Positions 34,388 to 42,373 of a stretch of 42,373 bases of DNA are shown piece by piece. Each line of letters begins with the position of its first letter. Within the stretch, counting starts at the first letter, position 1. The translations under genes and the position numbers were made by a program. The notes under the pieces are model-generated. The model searched no databases, had not been told where the DNA came from, and saw only the letters and a list, made by a program, of their open reading frames with translations. Source of the stretch: Saprospiraceae bacterium UBA3362 (GTDB lineage: Bacteria; Bacteroidota; Bacteroidia; Chitinophagales; Saprospiraceae); the NCBI GenBank assembly GCA_002360455.1, contig DEQQ01000076.1, forward strand, positions 1 to 42,373. The letters are read 5' to 3'.

Positions 34388-37291
34388 ATGCGTAATGGTA
34401 TCGTGTTGATTATTCTTTTTTTGTTTGCTCAAAACTGTTATAGTCAGATTTTTTATGGTCTAAAACCTAATGTGGGCAAAGGCTGTGCCTTCAGGATAGA
34501 TTTGTCCGGCTGTACTTATACTCAGCTTCCCAATCCCAGACTTACAGGATATTGCTCAGGCTGTCAAAACTCAGGTGATGGCGATCAATATAATGGAGGA
34601 GCAAGTTTTGCTAAGGAGGGTTATCTTATAGTTTTAACCAATGCAAAGTTTATCAAAGGGTTTTTTCGCACTGTGGATACGGTAACACATTGTTATGGTC
34701 TACCGTCGTTACCAAAAATTGGAGAATTTTTCAATCAAACCGAAAATTGGACCAGCTTGGTTACAGATGACTGCAATGTACTCTGGTCAAGTTCCAAAGA
34801 AAGATTGCTGAGTGTAGATATATCCAGAGGATACAAGCTCACTATTCATGGATTTACTGCTCCATATCAGTTTATTAATCTTTGTTACCGAGATGGTCCA
34901 TTGTATGGAATGTTCCAAAACGGGGTGTACAAAATTAATACCTCTGACCCATCTCAGAGTACATTACAATTTAAGTTTGCCAATAGCCTGCCGTATCAAA
35001 ATGATTCCTTGGTCTCCATGGAATCTGTAGAGATAGATTGTGGTGTGTGGGAGACCTACTTGATTTCAGAACAAGTAGGTCATCCTACCATTCCTTTAGG
35101 AATTTCAAAGTTGGATTTTTCTACAGGAATAATCACCCCGGTCTGTACACCGGATACTCCCTATGTATTTTCTATAGCAGCATGGCCTAAGCCGCCTCCG
35201 TGTAAGACTATATTTGATTTGGATAACGATAATAGTTCAGGACTTGTGGACGCAGATTTTCAATAGATATATTGCCCAGGTCAAAAAAGGTCTATATCAG
35301 ATATAGATGCCCAGTTTCACTTTCCAAGAGTAAGTGTGGATAGTATTTGGATTGAGTTGCATGCAGGATTAGATCAAAACAAAGAAAAATTATCAGTCAA
35401 TCCATGCAGCAACTATAAGTTACAAATCCTGAATGACACTTCAATTTTGCTTACAGGATTTCTTGGGACAGATGCCGAGTTGGCCAGTTGTATTCAGAAT
35501 GTATTTTATGAGAACAAACAGAAATGTCCACAAGAAGGAACAAGAACAATTAGTTTTGTTTTGAAAACCTGTGATGGATTTGTTTACAGAGCCAACAGCT
35601 ATATCCATATACCACAATATGCTTGTGCGGGACTCGATACAAGCATTTTGATTTGTGCGGAGAATGTTCCATTAAGCTTACAGCCATTGCTTAGACAAAA
35701 TTCAGGGAATGGAGGAAGATGGAGTCCGGATTCTATTTTATTCAATAAGCAAGATTCATTATTTTATTATATAGAAGACAGAGGAAATTGCAGTCCGGAT
35801 ACAGCCAAGTTATATGTGCGAATTAAAAATAAACAAAGCAACTTTCTAGGACAAGATGTAAAATTATACAATACATCAGACTATGAGATAAAAACCAATA
35901 TTAATGGATCTCACCTATGGAATACCGGAAGTAAGTCAAAGGAAATAAGAGTAACACGAAATGGAACATACTCTGTACAAATAATAGATTCTACAAATTG
36001 TGTTTACAGAGATACAATAGAAATTATATTCGGAAAGAACTATGTAGATTCGGTTAGCATCAGCAGTTGTCTTGAAGACAGTATTTATTGGAGAAACAAG
36101 TGGTTGGTCGCTTCAGGCAATTATATTGACAGCATAAGCTCTTCGTCTGACTGCGACAGTATATTCCTATTGAATCTAAAATTTGAACCACTACATTCCA
36201 AAGTAAAAACAATAAATGTCTGTCCTGAAAAAACTTATATGTACAAGGGAAAAATTTACAATATCGGAGATCAAATTATAGACACAGTCTCAGCCGTTTT
36301 AGCTTGCGACACCATCCTCAACATAGACATTAAATCACATAATTTAACTCCCATCCAGTTCACAGCAGACAGTCTCATCTGTGTAGGAAAAACAACAAGC
36401 ATAAGCAGTAATAATTCTTATACCTCCTATCGTTGGTCGAGCGGTGAACAAAACAGCAGCATCAACAAACCCGCAGGGACCTATACGCTCACAGTTACGG
36501 ATGAGAACGGTTGTGAGCAGAGCATTAGCATCACAATAAAAGAAGCTCCTGCAGTAGAATTCACAGTAGAAAAAACAGATCCACTCTGTGCGGAAGATTT
36601 TGGCAGTATCAGAATAAATAAAACCGGAGGTGGTATAGATCCTATACAATACAGGGTCAATGGACAGGCTACAAGTTCTACCAAGATAGAATAACTGACC
36701 CCTGGAAAATACATCATCACAGGCATAGATGCACTGGGCTGTATGACCCACGATACTGTAGAAATCATTGCAGCACAAAAGTGGAATCCTTCTCTAAAAA
36801 ATACTTATACACTCGATGCAGGAACATCCCTATTGATCAACTTTGATACACTCGGAATAAAACAAGTGATCGTTAGCCCGAATGATCATATCAATAGAAT
36901 AGATGATCTGCATATAGTGTTCAGTCCTGAAGAAGATAGTCACTATTTATTGACAATGATCGATGAAAAAGGCTGTGAATATGTGCAAGAGATAAAACTG
37001 ATCATCCAACGAAAAGACGACATTTACGTACCCAATATTTTCTCTCCCAATGGCGACAATCTCAATGACGAGTGGCAGGCCGTCATAGGAAGTTCTATAA
37101 GCATAGAGAGTTTTAAAATCTACGATCGCTGGGGAAGTCTCATTCATACTACGACAGGAAATACAGCCACATGGAATGGCAAAATAAAAGGAGAAAATGC
37201 AATGCCCGGAGTTTATGTAATAGTACTAAACTATAAAACCAGTCGAGGAGAAACAAAAGTACTGATACAAGATGTAAGCTTGATAAGGTAA
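34388..37291 (+). pseudogene. T9SS type B surface protein gene interrupted by two in-frame stop codons
   Basis: One reading frame of 967 codons runs from ATG 34388 to TAA 37289, broken only by TAG at 35264 (codon 293) and TAA at 36692 (codon 769). Sequence after each stop keeps coding in the same frame: IYCPGQKRSISD after the first and LTPGKYIITGIDALGC, a normal SprB-type repeat, after the second. Parts: signal peptide MRNGIVLIILFLFAQNCYSQ, a propeller-like N-terminal domain, FDLDNDNSSGLVDADFQ, Ig-like regions, two modules of the CDSI type found in the protein at 16768, an SprB-like repeat, and a type B T9SS tail (PNIFSPNGDNLNDEW, KIYDRWGSLIH). Both stops follow CAA or GAA and could each arise by one C-to-T change from a Gln codon. 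Pseudogene is the simplest reading; recoding or sequence error are alternatives. Confidence 0.82.
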
Positions 37292-37433
37292 AACAATAGT
37301 TCATACACATAAGTGCAATAGGTCATTACGGAGTCTAAGCTTATCCATAGAATCACTGAAAAGGCTGTTCAAATCAAAAAAAACTCGTGAGTGATGAGAG
37401 AACACCGGATACAGAATGGGTTCAGCTTATCTC

Positions 37434-40400
37434 TTAAAAATCCAAGCCCAAACTGAAATGAAAAACAGGATTTGTATTTCCTTGATCGATCAGTAATTTT
37501 CGAGCATAATCAAATCTTACAAAATAACCAAATAAGGCTGTTCTAAGTCCTACACCTGCTCCGGAAATCCCTGCATTGCGCTTGTAGCTAAGATCGACGG
37601 TCACCACAGGATTGGATCTTGTAGCGCGAACAGTCTCAATATTTCCAAACTTAGGGGTAAGCCCATCCCAAGCGGTACCATAATCTGCAAAAGCAATGAA
37701 TTGTAAGTTGCGTAAAAAACTATTTTTCCAATTGTTGAGTAAAATATACTGTAAAAAAGGAATGCGAAGTTCAACCGATCCTACGAGATAGGATCCTCCC
37801 TTGCGTGAACCGTATTCATATCCTCGGACTTCTGTAGCCAAGGCTTGATAACTGTACACCGCATTGCTTGCAATCCCGGCTTCATTACTGTAAGAAGGCA
37901 ACAACCAGTTTTGTGTACCTCCCAAATGGTATTGGATCCGTTCTGATCCAAAGGATGAAGCCATAGCAAGCCTCATGGATAAGGCGGATTTTCTCAGAAC
38001 AGGATAATACGCTCTAAGATCCAATCCCAATACAGCCAATACTCCGTTCTTGAGTTGAATATCAGAAAAATCATCGTTTGCCAAAGTCCGTTTACTAACT
38101 TCGGCATACCATTTGGCCTGTATCCCTTCTTTGATGTTGATGCTTTTCTGAAAACTATTATCCAATACAAATTCTGCCCGAAACGCCAATCTACTGATGA
38201 AAGTCGCCGAAGTATCCAATACGGATGAATTGGTTAGTTCAAAATATTGGTGATCGTTTCTCAGTATGGTCCAAAATCTAAAACTCTTATAAGCATCAAA
38301 GGGATAACTCATTTTGTGACTTAACAGCACAGTGTTATAATTATTTTTTATAACACCAAATCGATTGGAGTCAAATTGCTTGTCCTTTCTTCTGTAAAGA
38401 CTCAGTGTATGATCTATTCTATGTTTTAACAAAGAAAGATTGAGGTAAGCCTCCGAGCCAATCAAATTGGTAGGCAATCTGTATCCAAATTCCAAATGTT
38501 CGTTTTGAAAAATTTCTGACAATTTTATTTTTAGTAACAAGCCCGGCAGTGGATTGTCGTAGGCAGAGTTCTCACGTCGCACCAGATTGAGCCCCTCGAA
38601 TAAAATTTCATTATTGAAATCTGTTGAAATATCTTCCACATAAAACCTTCTTCTATAGGCTATCGCATGACTGGATAAAAATGGAATAATACGCAGCGAA
38701 TCCAATATCGGTTTGTGGATCGTTTTAGTTTGATTTTGTTTGCTGATTTTGGAATCAAAAAGTTCCTCCAAAATAACATCTCTATTTTTTGAAGAACCAA
38801 ATCGAGTATCTATCGGCACCTGTACCCTTGATTCCATCTGCAAGCTGTCCGATTTGAGCTTGTTTTGATTATCAATTTTTATATTTTTTAGTTCATCAGT
38901 TTCGGTTTGATCTTCTATTAATTGAATACTGATTCTGTTTCTTTTTTTTGTTTTAAACAGTCCGTAAATCTGTCCGCCTTCCTGATAGATTAATTGTGGT
39001 TCTTCGATCAATAAAAACTCCTTTGACTCTCGGGGATTCCAAGTTTTTAGCTTGTAATTATTTTGTTTGCTAATGGTATAAAGCAGGGTATCTTTTTGGC
39101 TAAAGAAATGGGCTATATTCTGTGATGACTCCAGTGTGGTAAGTTTGTTGATCTGCCATTGATTGCCCACATCCACAGCGCGGAAAATGGAGTAAGGATG
39201 ATATACATAAAAGGAGTCCGACACAGACGATGATTCTCTGTCAGATCTATTAGATATAAAATAAAATTCCTTAGCCTTAATACCGAAACAAAACAATTCT
39301 TCGCTTCGATCGTCGGTTATTTTTTTGTATTGCCTGTTCTCAATATTATAAACAAGAAGATCTACCAGTCCTTTGACCGAGGCAATGAGAATGATTTCTT
39401 TGTCCGAATAAGCATGAGCATCATATACGGCTATGATGTCTTCGGGAAGTTGATCTTTTAGAATGGGTTTGCCCTTTTCTAAAATGCTCAACTCAAGTCT
39501 GTTTCGTTTTTCGAACAATATCCATTCGCGCGATCCGAGTTTAGAATAAAAAGGATAATGATTTTCCTTGACGTAGGTCCAAGATCTTGTGCCTTTCCGA
39601 AAAAAAGAATGCAGCTTTTTTCCTTTTATTTTTCCCAATCTGAGCTTGGATTGTTGTTCGCTGCAGAATACCAATTCATCCACTGTGCTGAAGGCTTTTT
39701 TAAATTCTTGAAACTCTTTGACTTTAATCCATTTTTTAGGCTGAGTTTCGAAAGTCAAAGCTTGCAATTGAGCAGAGTAAAATTCCGCCCAGTGTTTGAA
39801 TAATTGTTGTAGAGAAATGCCAAATCCAAGCTTTGCTGCGCGATTCATGTCTTTATGAATTCTGGTAAGATATAAAAAATTGGAAATGGACTTACTTCCG
39901 TATTCTTGTTCAATAAAATACCAAAAAGATTTTCCAATCAGCTCGTTGTGTCTTCCTGCGATGGATTCAAATTTTTTCTTGCCGTCCCACACTTTCTTAA
40001 GTTGAACCAAGTCACTACTTCCCCAGGCATCACTCATATAATGTACAAGTCCTACCTGAAACCAGTCAGGCAACTTATAAGAAATAATCTTTTGTACAAC
40101 CTCTTGCAATCCACTTCCTTCGAACATGGAATTAAAATAAACTTGGATGATAGCCTTGCGCAATGACTTCTGTAGCCAACTTTCTCTTCCATCAAAATAA
40201 ATAACCACCTGTGTTCCTTGAACAAAAATTTGATCGAATTCTGTGAGCAGAGTTTGATCATTTTTTCTCCAATCCAGGTTTGTCTGCAAAAAATCTGAAC
40301 GGTCTGCATAAACAAACAATTCGATTTTGTCTTTCAAATGATATTCGAATAATTGTTGTGTTGTATTAATTTCAGTTTGAATCAAACTGGTGAGAAACTC

Positions 40401-40784
40401 CGCAGGCTTTTTGCTTTTTCCATAATAGTAGCAGATGGCCTGTCCTGTCTCGTAGATGGACCATTCGTTAAGATCATCTCCAAACTGTACTTTGTTTTTT
40501 CCAAAAATGACATCATTTCCCTGTGCAGTTCCTTTTTGTGGAATCAGACCCAAAATCAAACAAGCTAAAATCAATGACAAAAAGCTTTTGAAAACAGAGC
40601 CCTCGCGGTGGTTTATTTTTATCTTCTTTGGATAAAGGTTGAGGATGTCAATGCATTTACTCTGTGAGGAGGCTGGAGGGCTTGGTGCAAAGCACCGAAC
40701 GAACAGTGAGCCCGTAAGACTCCGACCCTGCCAAAGGCAGGGGCACAGCCCATGTTTAAAAAATTCCTCAGGTAGCAAATTCAT
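37434..40784 (-). CDS. Large outer-membrane protein: degenerate metallopeptidase-like N-terminus, propeller-like middle, beta-barrel end
   Basis: The frame is 1116 codons from ATG 40784. Translation of the first 65 or so codons crosses the leader repeat and gives unlikely sequence; the evident signal peptide (FKSFLSLILACLILGLIPQKGTAQ) lies after it but has no in-frame ATG, so the true start is unclear. After the signal, about 230 residues resemble peptidase-MA-like gluzincins (YADRSDF, LPDWFQVGLVHYMSD) but without an HExxH site. A middle of about 300 residues has propeller-like strands (YDAHAYSDKEIILIAS, FYFISNRSDRESS). The C-terminus (ALFGYFVRFDYARKL, FHFSLGLDF) ends in Phe like outer-membrane barrels. 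Similar proteins in Bacteroidota are annotated as TolB-like; the role is unknown. Confidence 0.75.
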   Translation of the reverse strand: MNLLPEEFFKHGLCPCLWQGRSLTGSLFVRCFAPSPPASSQSKCIDILNLYPKKIKINHREGSVFKSFLSLILACLILGLIPQKGTAQGNDVIFGKNKVQFGDDLNEWSIYETGQAICYYYGKSKKPAEFLTSLIQTEINTTQQLFEYHLKDKIELFVYADRSDFLQTNLDWRKNDQTLLTEFDQIFVQGTQVVIYFDGRESWLQKSLRKAIIQVYFNSMFEGSGLQEVVQKIISYKLPDWFQVGLVHYMSDAWGSSDLVQLKKVWDGKKKFESIAGRHNELIGKSFWYFIEQEYGSKSISNFLYLTRIHKDMNRAAKLGFGISLQQLFKHWAEFYSAQLQALTFETQPKKWIKVKEFQEFKKAFSTVDELVFCSEQQSKLRLGKIKGKKLHSFFRKGTRSWTYVKENHYPFYSKLGSREWILFEKRNRLELSILEKGKPILKDQLPEDIIAVYDAHAYSDKEIILIASVKGLVDLLVYNIENRQYKKITDDRSEELFCFGIKAKEFYFISNRSDRESSSVSDSFYVYHPYSIFRAVDVGNQWQINKLTTLESSQNIAHFFSQKDTLLYTISKQNNYKLKTWNPRESKEFLLIEEPQLIYQEGGQIYGLFKTKKRNRISIQLIEDQTETDELKNIKIDNQNKLKSDSLQMESRVQVPIDTRFGSSKNRDVILEELFDSKISKQNQTKTIHKPILDSLRIIPFLSSHAIAYRRRFYVEDISTDFNNEILFEGLNLVRRENSAYDNPLPGLLLKIKLSEIFQNEHLEFGYRLPTNLIGSEAYLNLSLLKHRIDHTLSLYRRKDKQFDSNRFGVIKNNYNTVLLSHKMSYPFDAYKSFRFWTILRNDHQYFELTNSSVLDTSATFISRLAFRAEFVLDNSFQKSINIKEGIQAKWYAEVSKRTLANDDFSDIQLKNGVLAVLGLDLRAYYPVLRKSALSMRLAMASSFGSERIQYHLGGTQNWLLPSYSNEAGIASNAVYSYQALATEVRGYEYGSRKGGSYLVGSVELRIPFLQYILLNNWKNSFLRNLQFIAFADYGTAWDGLTPKFGNIETVRATRSNPVVTVDLSYKRNAGISGAGVGLRTALFGYFVRFDYARKLLIDQGNTNPVFHFSLGLDF
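40662..40754 (-). repeat. Leader repeat family 'CGGTGCTTTGCACC', copy 3
   Basis: On the minus strand it reads GGGTCGGAGTCTTACGGGCTC and TTCGGTGCTTTGCACCAAGCC, then ends in AGCCTCCTCAC, matching copies 1 and 2. It lies between the promoter of the large outer-membrane protein gene and its signal peptide, inside the nominal reading frame. Hairpin GGTGC-TTT-GCACC is conserved. Confidence 0.82.
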
Positions 40785-40787
40785 CTT

Positions 40788-40795
40788 TAGATTTG
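40788..40795 (+). promoter_or_regulatory. -7 element of the MBL-fold hydrolase gene
   Basis: TAGATTTG fits TAnnTTTG and lies 19 nt before the ATG at 40815. It nearly abuts the minus-strand promoter at 40798-40829, so the two divergent promoters share the same 30 bp. Confidence 0.6.
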
Positions 40796-40797
40796 TC

Positions 40798-40829
40798 CAA
40801 AATTAGCTGCATTTATGCAAATTAAACAA
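40798..40829 (-). promoter_or_regulatory. Promoter of the large outer-membrane protein gene
   Basis: On the minus strand TTG (40829-40827), 21 nt, TAATTTTG (40805-40798). Transcription would begin near 40791, just before the ATG at 40784 and upstream of repeat copy 3, which would then sit in the 5' end of the message. The -33 box lies inside the start of the divergent gene. Confidence 0.6.
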
Positions 40830-41441
40830 TTTATATTCAATCCTTTTCAAGAAAATACATATCTTTTGTGGGATGATGCGCTCAATACGGTTGTAATAGA
40901 TCCCGGATGTAGGGAAGCTCATGAAAGAAAGCAGTTGCACGATTTTATCAAGCAAAAAGGACTGAAGCTATCTCAGTGTTGGTTGACCCATGCGCATCTG
41001 GATCATGTGTTCGGCTGTCAGTGGATACGGGATCAATTTGGGCTAGAACCCCTCATGCATGAGCAGGAAGAACAGGTATATCTTGCAGGGCCTCAGGTAG
41101 CCGAAATGTATGGAGTGGGGCCCCTCTCATTGCCCAAGTCTTACCAACTTATCTCTGAAACTAATGAGCTGAGTTTGGGAGATTTCAGGCCTCAATTGTT
41201 CCACACTCCGGGTCATAGTCCAGGCAGCATTTGCTATTATTTTGCATTAGATCATTTGTTGATTTCAGGCGATGTTATTTTCAAGCAGGGAATGGGTCGT
41301 ACTGATCTTCCGGGAGGCAATCACAAACAACTTATGCATTCCATACAAGAAATTGTACTCAAACTGCCCTTGGATACGATCATTTATTCGGGGCATGGAG
41401 AGCCTACCTCTGTTGGTGAAGAAATGATTTATTATCGTTGA
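40815..41441 (+). CDS. MBL-fold metallo-hydrolase (glyoxalase II-like)
   Basis: A 208-residue metallo-beta-lactamase-fold enzyme. It starts with FIFNPFQENTYLLWDD, then the metal site THAHLDHVFG (HxHxDH), a third-site His in FHTPGHSPGSICYY, the bridging Asp in LLISGDVIFKQGMGRTDLPGG and the last His in IIYSGHGEPTSVGEE. All dinuclear zinc ligands are present. It is close to the YcbL-type hydroxyacylglutathione hydrolase-like branch, which acts on small thioesters, but it lacks the C-terminal domain of true glyoxalase II. The substrate is not known. It shares a very short divergent promoter region with the large outer-membrane protein gene. Confidence 0.92.
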   Translation: MQIKQFIFNPFQENTYLLWDDALNTVVIDPGCREAHERKQLHDFIKQKGLKLSQCWLTHAHLDHVFGCQWIRDQFGLEPLMHEQEEQVYLAGPQVAEMYGVGPLSLPKSYQLISETNELSLGDFRPQLFHTPGHSPGSICYYFALDHLLISGDVIFKQGMGRTDLPGGNHKQLMHSIQEIVLKLPLDTIIYSGHGEPTSVGEEMIYYR

Positions 41442-41544
41442 TATAGGATTGATGAAATCCGTGCACAAAGAATGATACAAATGAGCTTAAGGCCATTTGA
41501 AGTGGACTCTTGTGAATTTGGAATTGCGGTTCGCAGAAAATCAG

Positions 41545-41552
41545 TATTTTCG
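41545..41552 (+). promoter_or_regulatory. Candidate -7 element of the second haloperoxidase-like gene
   Basis: TATTTTCG is one base from TAnnTTTG; TTG at 41524-41526 lies 18 nt upstream. It lies 27 nt before the ATG at 41580 and resembles the TATCTTCG element before scpA. Confidence 0.45.
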
Positions 41553-41579
41553 CGGTCTATTTTTTAGGTAAGTTATTTT

Positions 41580-42373
41580 ATGCGCTCTTTACAATTTAGA
41601 AATTTTGCTCTAGGTTTTAGCTTGTTTATTCTTATGGGATTTCTATTTGAATCTTGTGAAACCCCCATCCCTGAAGAGAACCATAAGCTTACAAGAGAAT
41701 TTTCTCATAAGGTCATAACGGACTGGAATGAAACTTATCTCATCTTAGAAAGATATGCAGATTTGTTCAGACCCTGTCCTACGGCCAGAGCCTTGGGATA
41801 TATATCTTTTGCGGTTTACGAGACTTGCCTGCCCGGAATGCCGGACTATCAATCCATGAGACATCAGATCATAGAAATTGCTCCCGGAGACCAAATTCCG
41901 GTGTTGGAGGACAGAACAGGAATCAATTATCCCATAGCTGTAAATCAGGTTTACGCTCATTTGATGCGTAGATTTTTTGATAAAGTGGTATGGAAAAATT
42001 ACAGTCGTGAGGAGGCAATGAAACTTATAGATGAAACAGAAAGTAAGCTCTTGCAAAGTCTGTCCAAAGATGTGCAGGACAACGCCAACAAAAGCAAATT
42101 CATCAACAACAGTCAGGCCTGGGGCAATGAAGTGGCAAGGGCAGTTTGGAATTGGGCAGAAACTGATGAAAAAGCCAAGTCTGCACATTTCAGTACAGCA
42201 GATGCTAGACCACACACCAACGGCGAAAAAGGCCCAAACCGATGGCAGTCAGCCAATCCTACTGTAGCCGGACTCTTCCCTTATTGGGGTGAGACAAGAG
42301 CTTTTGCTCTTCGGCACGATCGAATGTTGATCAACCCTCCGGCTTTTGATATGTATACAGAAGCGATCAACTC
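41580..42373 (+). CDS. Vanadium-haloperoxidase/PAP2-like lipoprotein, 3' part beyond window
   Basis: The frame is open from ATG 41580 to the window end (264 codons). A signal peptide with a Cys after FES (MGFLFESC, residue 26) suggests a lipoprotein, though Glu in the lipobox is unusual. The region FPYWGETRAFALRHDRMLINPPAF parallels LPYWGQVRTFSSANNGKMVDNTPPAF of the gene at 22982, and both have an early ARA.GY or ARAYAY helix, so the two are paralogues or members of one family. The vanadate- or phosphate-binding residues lie beyond the window, so activity cannot be judged. It follows the MBL-fold gene by 138 bp. Confidence 0.85.
   Translation, partial: MRSLQFRNFALGFSLFILMGFLFESCETPIPEENHKLTREFSHKVITDWNETYLILERYADLFRPCPTARALGYISFAVYETCLPGMPDYQSMRHQIIEIAPGDQIPVLEDRTGINYPIAVNQVYAHLMRRFFDKVVWKNYSREEAMKLIDETESKLLQSLSKDVQDNANKSKFINNSQAWGNEVARAVWNWAETDEKAKSAHFSTADARPHTNGEKGPNRWQSANPTVAGLFPYWGETRAFALRHDRMLINPPAFDMYTEAIN

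Noticed and set aside
34388..37291. Alternative genetic code explaining the two stops
   Set aside because: TAG and TAA end other genes in the window (for example TAG for the RsmI-like gene and TAA for ahcY and the M42 peptidase), and an intact RF1 gene is present.
41745..42215. 156-codon minus-strand frame at the window end
   Set aside because: It is antisense to the haloperoxidase-like lipoprotein, whose frame has clear family similarity and a signal peptide.

Overview
This window reads as chromosomal DNA of a Bacteroidota bacterium, most likely a Saprospiraceae-like lineage. That placement is inference, from the type IX secretion (T9SS) sorting domains of both type A and type B, HYR/GEVED/SprB-like adhesin modules, a head-GIN protein, DUF3667, the Bacteroidota -33/-7 promoter pattern (TTTG, about 20 nt, TAnnTTTG) before several genes, and the near absence of Shine-Dalgarno sequences. 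I saw no tRNA, rRNA, CRISPR array, prophage or complete insertion sequence.

Layout. 1-2186: 3' part of a large secreted adhesin (HYR, C-type lectin, GEVED, T9SS type A tail). 2791-6731: housekeeping genes (Nfu Fe-S carrier, RsmI-like methyltransferase, ScpA, S-adenosylhomocysteinase). 7047-12284: secreted M14 peptidase, a compact minus-strand operon (M42 aminopeptidase, pterin dehydratase, DUF3667 protein) and prfA. 12389-13000: dispersed repeats. 13004-16361: exported protein of unknown function and a stand-alone paaZ. 16768-20490: a 1240-residue T9SS type B surface protein with ten tandem cysteine-containing modules. 20740-26714: nadE, a vanadium-haloperoxidase-like lipoprotein with an unusual active site, malic enzyme and an OmpA-like lipoprotein. 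26807-33529: a Dna2-like nuclease-helicase, a head-GIN protein, a class III aminotransferase and a thioredoxin-fold protein. 33584-34026: second copy of the composite repeat. 34388-37291: a second T9SS type B surface protein whose single frame is broken by two stop codons. 37434-42373: a large outer-membrane protein, an MBL-fold hydrolase, and the start of a second haloperoxidase-like lipoprotein.

The genes do not form one pathway. Most are single housekeeping genes set between cell-surface genes: at least ten products carry signal peptides, lipoboxes or T9SS tails. The unexplained material is mostly between genes. There are three families of dispersed non-coding repeats. One, at 6900, 32122 and 40662, lies in the same orientation just upstream of three genes for exported proteins. 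A promoter followed by a short leader with its own terminator-like hairpin sits before the haloperoxidase-like gene. The two-stop surface gene is the clearest genetic oddity. I did not find a convincing new defence or mobile system.
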